Shown one piece after another: positions 1 through 6,285 of a DNA stretch of 6,285 nucleotides (position 1 is the first letter of the stretch; each line of letters begins with the position of its first letter). Under the pieces are notes generated by a model. That model was not told the origin of the DNA, did not search any database, and saw only the letters and a program-made list of their open reading frames with translations. A program made the position numbers and the translations under genes. The stretch comes from an uncultured Chloroflexaceae bacterium (GTDB lineage Bacteria; Chloroflexota; Chloroflexia; Chloroflexales; Chloroflexaceae): assembly GCA_937141995.1 (NCBI GenBank), contig CAKZQX010000489.1, positions 1 to 6,285 on the forward strand, read 5' to 3'.

Positions 1-3000
1 TCTCTGGATGTGACCGTGGGATATCAATTCCGACATAGCTTGTTGCCGGGACATTATCGATAAAAGGTACTGTTGACAGCTCGAGTTCTCGTTGTAGCTC
101 CACAGCGATGTTCTGCACACGCTTGAGTCGCTCGTTCCCTCGTAAATCGACGAGGAAACGGATTACACTCGGACCCACCTGCGCTTTTTCAGGATCAATA
201 GGATATATTTGTATGCTATAGGTAGTAAGGGCTCGCTCTAAACGACGTGCATAATCGGTCAAATCCTCAGAGAGTGTTTGCTGTGACACGCCCGTGTTGG
301 CATCTTCCACCTCTACTTGTTGGCTACTTGCATCTGATATAGCCTCTGGCATCTTATCCGCAGTACTAGCAGTGGAGCGCTGCTCAGACGACACTGGTTC
401 TTCTGCTGGTGGAGGAGATTGTTCCGAAGATGCTATCGATTCAGGAGTCGCCTCTGGTACGTCATCTGATAGCCTGTTTTGTCGTTGTTCGATGGTCTCA
501 GTCGTCTGACCAGAACCCCTAATGTCCTGTCTTGATGATGTTCGAGTTGATGTATCTGATCCTGTGTCAGGCAATGGATCAGGTGTGTTATTACCTACTG
601 GTGGAAGAGTATCGTCGGGCGGGACTATCAATCCTTGGATGATGGGTGTTGATAGGGTTACCAGACGAATAGTTCCATCGGTCATATCATCTCGGTCACT
701 TTGTCCTGCCGTTTCGAACTGGACATGTATAACCATTCCGCGACACTGGACGCTCGCCATTGCTCCCGGTAGCTCACGAAATGCAGCATTAAGTCGTTGA
801 TACCACTGCTGCTGATCTGTATCCGCATGAACTTCACGAAAGCACTCTCGATAGAGTTGATACTTGAGAGATTCGCGACGCGCTGGCATAAAAAGGCCGC
901 TGTTCTCTTCAGAATCCCCAAACACTGGTTCGACTGTACGTAGTGTCGAGCGCAGCTGTTCTACCGCTTTCCCCTCAAGTCTCCGCTGTCGCGTTTCTTG
1001 ATCAACGGTGAACCGAGCCTCACTACGGATATTTTCCCGTGATTTAACCTCAATGATATCAAGGATAAGGGTGCCATCTGGCTCTTCGTGGAGTCCGATT
1101 AAGTCAGCTCGTTCTCCAGCCAGTGGGTCGAGATTGAGCCACCGACGTGCCAATCCACTGTCGAGCGAGGCAATGAGTGATCCGCGATAATTTGAGGTGT
1201 ACCAATGTGCTGCAATTACTGTCCCGATCAACCCTTTCAAATTATTTTCCCGCTGTTTTCCCGCCTGATTGCCTCGACCAATGGCCCGAAACAACCCACC
1301 TGCAGCAATGTGCCCATAGCGACGCATAAGCTGGCCAATATATGTCGCATCAGGATAGAGATTATATTGACCAAGAAGATCCACAATCTCTTGCATGGTT
1401 CGCGATGTCGCACGCGCCCAGACTGCTACTTCGCGTCTTCCTTTCAAATTTTCCTGAAGCGGTACAGCTTCTTCCGGGGCGTAGCCAGTTAGGAGACGAT
1501 CCGCAACAGCAAGCCAGCGGGTACTCTGCGTACGCAGCAATTCGTTCAATGCGCCAAGATCAGTACTACTGCCCAGCTGCACCTGAAAACGCTGCCCTTC
1601 GTGAATATCAACTGCCTGGTTCATCAAATAGTGGTAGTTTGCAAAGGGGCCACTCTCGGCATCGGATGAGGGCGAAATTGTACCCTGGTGCAACACGTGA
1701 TCATAGTCATACTCATAGGTCACGACAAGTGGACTGACGAGCAACTGACGCTGGCGCATAGTTGTTGCAACACTATATTCGGACTGGTCAAAACTATAGA
1801 CAATGTGAACCGGACGCTGTGCCAGTTGAGAGGTGATATCTGACAGTCCTTGTACAGCTTCGAACAGGTTCAGAACAATGGCACCATTGAGCAGATGTTC
1901 CGCAACGCCGCTATCCTTACCCTCGAAGTCCATCTCAGCCAGGTGTTCTTGCAATGGTTGCGCTCTCGTTGTGTAAACATCAAGCACTACCTGAGTGTCA
2001 TTGTATGTTCGTAGGAAACGTGTGACGGCGCGTAGAGCTTCTGAGAGGATAGGTATATCAATGAGCGCAACGCGTATCTGCGGGCGGCTATATGGAGCAA
2101 ATACAACCCAACGCCTCATCACATCTTCCAGAAAATCGATGCCATCATCCCCAAGATAGCGATTCGTGCGGTTTTCGTATATCGGAAGAGTCTCAAAACT
2201 CCCCGCCTGAGGCAGCGGGCTGTTGTCCGGATCGAGACCAACAGGCACTACAAAATGCAGCAGATGGGGTAATTCAGGCATTGCTACGGCGAGTTGCTTT
2301 TGTTCCGTTGCGGTGAACTGTGTACCAATCTGCTGGAGTATTTCGCGATACCGCCAGAGGTGAAGCGGATGAAAGGGTGTGAGCATCGCTTTCCACTCCG
2401 ATGGGGTTCGAATGAAAATAACATCCAGCCGGAGCAGTGCTTGAATAACATGCTGATACGCTTGTCGGAACTTACTTGATAACTTTCCTGTATGTTCATG
2501 CAAAAATTCAAGAAAATTCGTATAGCTATCAAGATATGCGTGCAAGGCATTCCGTGCGGTCGACTCATTGTAGAAGATTGCAATTGGTGCAATTGGCTCA
2601 GCCAGGAGTACTTCACTGTACTCTAGCAGATGTTCTCGAGCCTGTTGCATGCCTTCCCAGTGGGCAATTGCGCCATGATCGGCAGTATTGCCAATGATCT
2701 CATTGTCAAAGGCACGCAGAAGATCGATAAGGCTGCGGTTTCCAATTGACGGTAATGGTGCTGCCGGGTTGAATGGTGTTACTTTCTCCTTGCCACCAAC
2801 ACGTCGAATAATCTCGTCCAGTTTTTCTTGAGCAGCCTCAACAACTCCTCCCCACTGATCTGCTGCACAGCACTGGATAACAAAACTATGGAGGTTTCGC
2901 TGTTGTTTAAAGTCCTGCGGTTGCAAATGTTGAATTTCCCGTCCTCCAGTGATAGGGTCTAGCATATCATCGTCAGCTAGCTCCTCGCTCTGCACAGGAT

Positions 3001-4000
3001 TTTCCTGCATCGCATTGCGCACACGCTGGAGATACGCGTTGACACTTTCTGGGTCACCACCACCTACAATGTGGTTGGCAAGCGCTTGCTGGAATTCGCG
3101 TTTCCCCAGAGTTTTATCTTTCCGGGACGGAGGTTCCGAAGGGAACGTGGTATCATCATCACTCTCTGCCTCAGATGGCAATTGAGATTCAACCTGGGAG
3201 TCAGATTTGCTCGACTCGAGTAAATATGCAACATCGTCAAATTGTAACCCGCGCAAAGACTCAAACTCGTTGTGGTCAAAGAAAGCTCGAAGTTGTTGCG
3301 CCGCCTGACGCAGACGCTGCTGTTTCACCCCCTGCGCTGACCGTACGAGCTGACTGATGCGTTTCCGGCTTCTGTCTGAAAGTTCACCGATAGCCGTAAT
3401 CAATTCGCGATTCCGACCGAGCCGCTCGCCTACACTCACCTTCATGTCGAGGATGCCAGGGTCATCGAGTAACCCCATTCGCCAGAGATTGGTAGGAATC
3501 GCATCAGTCGCTTCGTAATTGTCTGCAACAGCTCTGGTAAACGCTTCCAGCATTGGATAGGGCAGTGTTGCTGCTAATTCAGAAAGACCACGCCAGAAGC
3601 GTTGCTGAGGATGATTGACGGTTAGATTCTGTTCAGCCCAGGCGATGAGATGCTGTGAAACATCTCGGGTAGTGAGTGCATCAAGCTCTTCCAGCGAGCC
3701 GAGTTTCTTCATATCACGCGCGACAAACACCAGGATACGACCGGCGTACGTGCCGGGACGATTACGCCAGCTTGTCGCTGCCTCAATGGTTGTCGCCAGT
3801 TCGATCTGGTTAGTGGGTTGGCTTATTTGAGAATAGCCGACCACAGCAACGGCCAATGATTGTGAAAGGTCGGCGGCAACCACTGATGCGATTGCGACCG
3901 GGTCAATATTCTGAACACTGCGTATGACAATGCCGATCTTGGTATCTGGCAAACGCTGCCGCAGCAGATCAGTGAGTACCTCTGTCAACGTTACTTCCAT
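1..4000 (-). CDS. dptH: Giant DptH-like defence protein with PD-(D/E)XK nuclease core and FtsK-like translocase region (3' end outside window)
   Basis: The frame is open for 1333 codons from the ATG at 4000-3998 to the left edge; the C-terminus is missing. The start is supported by an AGAGGG box just upstream and by the tight overlap with the preceding gene. Domains seen: residues 1-260, an alpha/beta N-terminal region with a buried strand (RILVFVARD, 88-96) and a basic helical stretch (about 214-241); 262-296, an acidic Ser/Glu/Asp linker; 541-551, TPFHPLHLWRY; 643-650, RVALIDIP, a Rossmann-like strand; 735-742, YSFDQSEY; 761-769, TYEYDYDHV; 966-986, a PD-(D/E)XK pattern with D966, E984 and K986 in DIIEVKSR; about 1121-1247, a Pro/Ser/Thr/Glu-rich linker; 1250-1333, an FtsK alpha/beta-type region with GPSVIRF (1276-1282) and YVGIDIP (1322-1328). 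In FtsK the Walker A motor follows this region, so it is expected outside the window. DptH proteins are very large, act with DptF and DptG, and restrict DNA lacking phosphorothioate. The gene and the FtsK-like region are near certain, the nuclease core is likely, and the dptH name is moderate. A different FtsK-fused defence protein remains possible. Confidence 0.8.
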   Translation of the reverse strand, partial: MEVTLTEVLTDLLRQRLPDTKIGIVIRSVQNIDPVAIASVVAADLSQSLAVAVVGYSQISQPTNQIELATTIEAATSWRNRPGTYAGRILVFVARDMKKLGSLEELDALTTRDVSQHLIAWAEQNLTVNHPQQRFWRGLSELAATLPYPMLEAFTRAVADNYEATDAIPTNLWRMGLLDDPGILDMKVSVGERLGRNRELITAIGELSDRSRKRISQLVRSAQGVKQQRLRQAAQQLRAFFDHNEFESLRGLQFDDVAYLLESSKSDSQVESQLPSEAESDDDTTFPSEPPSRKDKTLGKREFQQALANHIVGGGDPESVNAYLQRVRNAMQENPVQSEELADDDMLDPITGGREIQHLQPQDFKQQRNLHSFVIQCCAADQWGGVVEAAQEKLDEIIRRVGGKEKVTPFNPAAPLPSIGNRSLIDLLRAFDNEIIGNTADHGAIAHWEGMQQAREHLLEYSEVLLAEPIAPIAIFYNESTARNALHAYLDSYTNFLEFLHEHTGKLSSKFRQAYQHVIQALLRLDVIFIRTPSEWKAMLTPFHPLHLWRYREILQQIGTQFTATEQKQLAVAMPELPHLLHFVVPVGLDPDNSPLPQAGSFETLPIYENRTNRYLGDDGIDFLEDVMRRWVVFAPYSRPQIRVALIDIPILSEALRAVTRFLRTYNDTQVVLDVYTTRAQPLQEHLAEMDFEGKDSGVAEHLLNGAIVLNLFEAVQGLSDITSQLAQRPVHIVYSFDQSEYSVATTMRQRQLLVSPLVVTYEYDYDHVLHQGTISPSSDAESGPFANYHYLMNQAVDIHEGQRFQVQLGSSTDLGALNELLRTQSTRWLAVADRLLTGYAPEEAVPLQENLKGRREVAVWARATSRTMQEIVDLLGQYNLYPDATYIGQLMRRYGHIAAGGLFRAIGRGNQAGKQRENNLKGLIGTVIAAHWYTSNYRGSLIASLDSGLARRWLNLDPLAGERADLIGLHEEPDGTLILDIIEVKSRENIRSEARFTVDQETRQRRLEGKAVEQLRSTLRTVEPVFGDSEENSGLFMPARRESLKYQLYRECFREVHADTDQQQWYQRLNAAFRELPGAMASVQCRGMVIHVQFETAGQSDRDDMTDGTIRLVTLSTPIIQGLIVPPDDTLPPVGNNTPDPLPDTGSDTSTRTSSRQDIRGSGQTTETIEQRQNRLSDDVPEATPESIASSEQSPPPAEEPVSSEQRSTASTADKMPEAISDASSQQVEVEDANTGVSQQTLSEDLTDYARRLERALTTYSIQIYPIDPEKAQVGPSVIRFLVDLRGNERLKRVQNIAVELQRELELSTVPFIDNVPATSYVGIDIPRSHPE

Positions 4001-5430
4001 ATGCCCTCTGCCTGCACTTCCATAACACCATCGGCCAGCATGCGAGCGAAATTGAGATCTCGCAGCGCATGCGTGAACGCAGTCTGATTTTCTTTCAGGG
4101 CTTCGTTGTCTGCCTGATATATTCCTGCGCTCAAAAGCGCATTGAGATCATCGATACTACCCCCAATGATAATGCCGTATCGTTCACCAAGTCGCTGCTG
4201 CAAGGTTGGTAGATCAAGTGTGTCACCCGGCATTGCAACACTTCGGATGAGCACTTCAAGCATGTCCTGTCGAGGGGCAATCTGCTTGGCAGGCTGAAGA
4301 TTGTGTGGCGGCCAAAAGAGACCACCTCGCACACCCAGAGCACGGAAATACTTGATGGGGGTAGTTTCTGCCATAAGGGCCAGAATGTTATAAAGTGTCT
4401 CACCAAATACGAGATATGGATCATTTGCTGATGTGGCTTCCTGTTGAGCTTCTCGCCATTCCCGTTCACTTGTTTCGCGTGGTTTTTTGGCATACCATGG
4501 AGGTTCATTCAATGACTCAAGAGGGTAGTGCTGTCTCAGGTAATCAGCAAACATCAATCCATAGAAACGAGTGATTGACTGGCATACCAGCACAAAAGAA
4601 CGCTGTGAGGCCAGTCGCATAGGATGCCGTGCCTGGTCGGTGAAATCAAATACAAAGAGAGGTCGTGCAAGTTGGCTATTTGCCTGCCAGGTGTGTTCTA
4701 GATCAGCCATATAACGAACAAGAAGGAATGAGCCGAAAAGAAGAGCCATCCGCAACCGGGTGAGTTTATTCGGATGCTCATTCAGGTGATGCGCCAAACA
4801 TTGTGCGCCTTCGGTCAGAGCGAGCATTCTTGTCCGAAGTAATGATGGACAGTTATTATTGAGACTGACAATCTCATTGGGACGCTCCAATTGAGTTTTT
4901 GGGTTTGGAATGCGCTCACCGAGTAGAGGTCTTACGATGAAGGTAATCGGATCTGTTTCCTCCTGAAGCGCGGTCAGGATCATGTTGGTAAAGGTGGGTG
5001 CTTGTTGACGCAGCCAGTGTCCAAGAAATTCACCGCCATCCTGAGCAATTCGGTCATTCGAGACCAGTTGCTTCGTCCCGGCTGAATGAGAGTCCATACC
5101 GTCGGTAAAAACTGCACCATCTGCGTGGACAACTTTCCGCAGCGCCTGACGTAACATAGCGATGTCAACAGGTGCTATTTCGTCCGTATCGAGTCTCCCC
5201 GCCTCTTGGAGTCGATCAAAGATCACCGAAAGCTCGTGAGGTCTCGATACACCTTTCTTGGCCTCATAGACAACAAATTGTACCAGTTGACGGGTATCAT
5301 AACTGTGTCCAAGCAAGACACGAAACAGACCATTGGCAAGATGTACTGGTTTGACACTGGCAGTATTCGGACTAAAACCAATGTAATGTTGTTCAATAAG
5401 GTCACGCTGCTCTTTGATATTGAATGGCAT
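3991..5430 (-). CDS. dptG: DptG-like protein, middle subunit of the defence cassette
   Basis: This is a complete 479-residue soluble protein with no signal peptide or transmembrane segment. The ATG directly follows the TAG of the upstream gene and has a GAGGGA box 9 bases upstream. I see no Walker motif, nuclease triad or metal-binding cluster. Visible parts: an N-terminal helical half; a conserved-looking core with RPLFVFDFTDQ (256-266) and MRLASQRSFVLVCQSITRFYGLMF (271-294, a helix next to strands); a charged, probably exposed stretch (KKPRETSEREWREAQQEA, 315-332); then DPYLVFGETLYNILAL (337-352) and a C-terminal alpha/beta segment (about 388-470) with LPTLQQRLGERYGIIIGG that looks like a winged-helix fold. 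Position between the F-like and H-like genes, length and this C-terminal pattern suggest DptG, a subunit needed for phosphorothioate-dependent restriction whose biochemical role is not settled. The gene is certain; the family name rests mainly on context and remembered pattern. The last 10 bases overlap the next gene. Confidence 0.72.
   Translation of the reverse strand: MPFNIKEQRDLIEQHYIGFSPNTASVKPVHLANGLFRVLLGHSYDTRQLVQFVVYEAKKGVSRPHELSVIFDRLQEAGRLDTDEIAPVDIAMLRQALRKVVHADGAVFTDGMDSHSAGTKQLVSNDRIAQDGGEFLGHWLRQQAPTFTNMILTALQEETDPITFIVRPLLGERIPNPKTQLERPNEIVSLNNNCPSLLRTRMLALTEGAQCLAHHLNEHPNKLTRLRMALLFGSFLLVRYMADLEHTWQANSQLARPLFVFDFTDQARHPMRLASQRSFVLVCQSITRFYGLMFADYLRQHYPLESLNEPPWYAKKPRETSEREWREAQQEATSANDPYLVFGETLYNILALMAETTPIKYFRALGVRGGLFWPPHNLQPAKQIAPRQDMLEVLIRSVAMPGDTLDLPTLQQRLGERYGIIIGGSIDDLNALLSAGIYQADNEALKENQTAFTHALRDLNFARMLADGVMEVQAEGIWK
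4004..4009 (-). promoter_or_regulatory. Ribosome binding site of the DptH-like gene
   Basis: AGAGGG on the minus strand ends 3 bases before the ATG at 4000, a slightly short spacing. It lies within the coding end of the DptG-like gene. Because the two genes overlap by 10 bases, initiation probably depends in part on ribosomes terminating at the TAA at 3993-3991 and re-initiating. Confidence 0.5.
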
Positions 5431-6285
5431 CTAGGTTTGTCCCTCATTTATAGCAATGTAGCTGTTATCTTCAGTGTCAACAGTTACACAAATTTCCTGC
5501 TGCGTGACTGGATCCAGAATCCGAGCTGTCACCTCGTCTTCAATAGAAGCATTGCGATCAGTTAAATGCTCAAGGAACTGCCAGATACGCCGCGTCGTTT
5601 CCGGCTGCAGCATCAAGGCGGGCAGTCCTTGTTCAGCCCGGTGCAAAAACCGATAGAGCGTATAATCAACGCGCAGACTTGCCTGCGGCGAACCTTTCAG
5701 TTGCAGCAGGCGATGATCATCAATTAGAGCGTAAGCGGCTGCCATATGTGCTACCAGTTTTGGTTCCAATAGCTCAAACTCTGTGCGCTTTCGTTCCTGA
5801 ACGGCGTAGAGTATTCGCTGGGCGCTCTGATCATAGCGATGACTCTGCCAGACCGGCAGCGTTTCGGCGCTTGCTCGACGTCCAAAGAAGTATGTCAGCT
5901 TCCGTAGTATGTCCCGGAGTGCCTCGCGTTTACTTTTTCTCAGGAATTCCTCGAACGCCAGTTCATCATCACTGACAAAATCGAGCAACTCTGCTCCCTT
6001 ATCGTGATAAAAGAAGAACGCACGCTTCCGCTGTTTGAACTGCTCGATGCTCTGATCATCCAGCGAACCGGCTGGTGCAACATCGGGGGTAAACCATTCT
6101 TGGTTGCCGAATGTGTTGTCAAGGAGTTGTTCATCGTATATCGGGTGACAGACCCGTGCTGGATCGAACGATGCTCGCACTTCATCAAATAATCGTCCCT
6201 GACCACGATACGCAAGTTGTGCCAGTGCCAGATCTGCATTGTCGCTTTCCCGTGCAAGATGCTCACAATCGCGGTCGGCGAAAAG
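5431..6285 (-). CDS. dptF: C-terminal part of a DptF-like protein (5' end outside window)
   Basis: The last 284 codons of a longer gene are present, ending in TAG at 5433-5431. The frame stays open through the right edge: the codons from 6181 to 6285 read LFADRDCEHLARES and onward without a stop. The GTG at 6180, the first possible start codon in this frame, is therefore very probably an internal valine. Fragment residues 85-104 (QRKRAFFFYHD and on) give a hydrophobic strand; 143-154 read LPVWQSHRYDQS; 204-214 read LRVDYTLYRFL; and 230-240 form a helix (TRRIWQFLEHL). DptF is known as a P-loop ATPase of the Dnd restriction cassette, with the ATP-binding motifs in the N-terminal half, which is not in this window, so ATPase activity cannot be checked here. 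The C-terminal pattern and the position upstream of DptG- and DptH-like genes support the name at moderate confidence. The last codons also carry the ribosome binding site of the next gene. Confidence 0.7.
   Translation of the reverse strand, partial: LFADRDCEHLARESDNADLALAQLAYRGQGRLFDEVRASFDPARVCHPIYDEQLLDNTFGNQEWFTPDVAPAGSLDDQSIEQFKQRKRAFFFYHDKGAELLDFVSDDELAFEEFLRKSKREALRDILRKLTYFFGRRASAETLPVWQSHRYDQSAQRILYAVQERKRTEFELLEPKLVAHMAAAYALIDDHRLLQLKGSPQASLRVDYTLYRFLHRAEQGLPALMLQPETTRRIWQFLEHLTDRNASIEDEVTARILDPVTQQEICVTVDTEDNSYIAINEGQT
5440..5445 (-). promoter_or_regulatory. Ribosome binding site of the DptG-like gene
   Basis: GAGGGA on the minus strand lies 9 bases before the ATG at 5430, inside the final codons of the upstream gene. 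The upstream TAG sits directly against this ATG, so ribosomes finishing the first gene can restart at once. This supports the chosen start and suggests translational coupling. Confidence 0.65.

Noticed and set aside
294..800. Plus-strand frames opposite the linker region
   Set aside because: They are antisense to the low-complexity Pro/Ser/Thr/Glu linker; the Ser- and Gly-rich translations are its mirror, with no start signals.
1205..1737. Overlapping plus-strand frames of 95 and 131 residues
   Set aside because: They are antisense to the continuous large gene, in a region that codes for well-formed protein on the minus strand; their composition (many Ser, Arg, His, Cys) is typical of shadow frames.
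2579..2598. Short direct repeat of CAATTGG
   Set aside because: It encodes a natural Pro-Ile-Ala-Pro-Ile-Ala stretch inside the large gene; two copies only, no further structure.
4131..4508. 125-residue open frame on the minus strand
   Set aside because: It lies wholly inside the DptG-like gene in another frame, has irregular composition and no ribosome binding site or family resemblance.
5940..6266. 108-residue minus-strand frame at the right edge
   Set aside because: It overlaps the F-like gene in a different frame, and that gene has the coherent protein sequence across the same bases.
1..6285. Possible frameshift or decay in the large gene because no long frame is evident where a full gene should be
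   Set aside because: Codon-by-codon reading from 4000 to 2 gives 1333 uninterrupted codons; the gene only appears absent because its stop lies outside the window.

Overview
The window is a compact piece of a bacterial defence-type operon. It is read entirely from the minus strand and has essentially no non-coding DNA. Three genes follow one another in transcription order, from high to low coordinates: the 3' part of a gene entering from the right edge (6285-5431), a complete 479-residue gene (5430-3991), and a very large gene that starts at 4000 and is still open at base 1. The first junction is a direct TAG/ATG abutment and the second is a 10-base overlap, so the three are almost certainly co-transcribed and translationally coupled.

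The large gene is the centre of interest. I translated it codon by codon: 1333 codons from the ATG at 4000 down to base 2 contain no stop. It is modular: a long N-terminal region, a Rossmann-like middle, a PD-(D/E)XK nuclease-type core (D966 ... E984-x-K986), a Pro/Ser/Thr/Glu/Asp-rich flexible linker of about 125 residues, and then the alpha/beta-type region that precedes the motor in FtsK/SpoIIIE DNA translocases. The Walker A/B motor itself should lie just beyond the left edge.

The order (an ATPase-associated protein, a mid-sized protein with no recognisable enzyme motif, and a giant translocase-like protein), the sizes and remembered family patterns best fit DptF-DptG-DptH (also called DndF-DndG-DndH). 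These are the restriction proteins of the Dnd DNA-phosphorothioation system, which attack DNA lacking the modification. This naming is from memory of the families and is tentative. No modification genes (dndA-E or an alternative) are inside the window, so whether the cassette works with phosphorothioation is open.

How the parts might work together is inference: the F protein and the FtsK-like H protein would supply ATP-driven DNA handling, the nuclease core of H could cut, and G would be a structural or adaptor subunit.

The organism is a bacterium with roughly 50% G+C DNA and mixed use of CGT/CGC/CGA arginine codons. The protein style reminded me of Chloroflexota, but nothing here proves a lineage. 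No RNA genes, insertion sequences, CRISPR repeats, terminators or promoters were seen. All other open frames are short shadows of these three genes.
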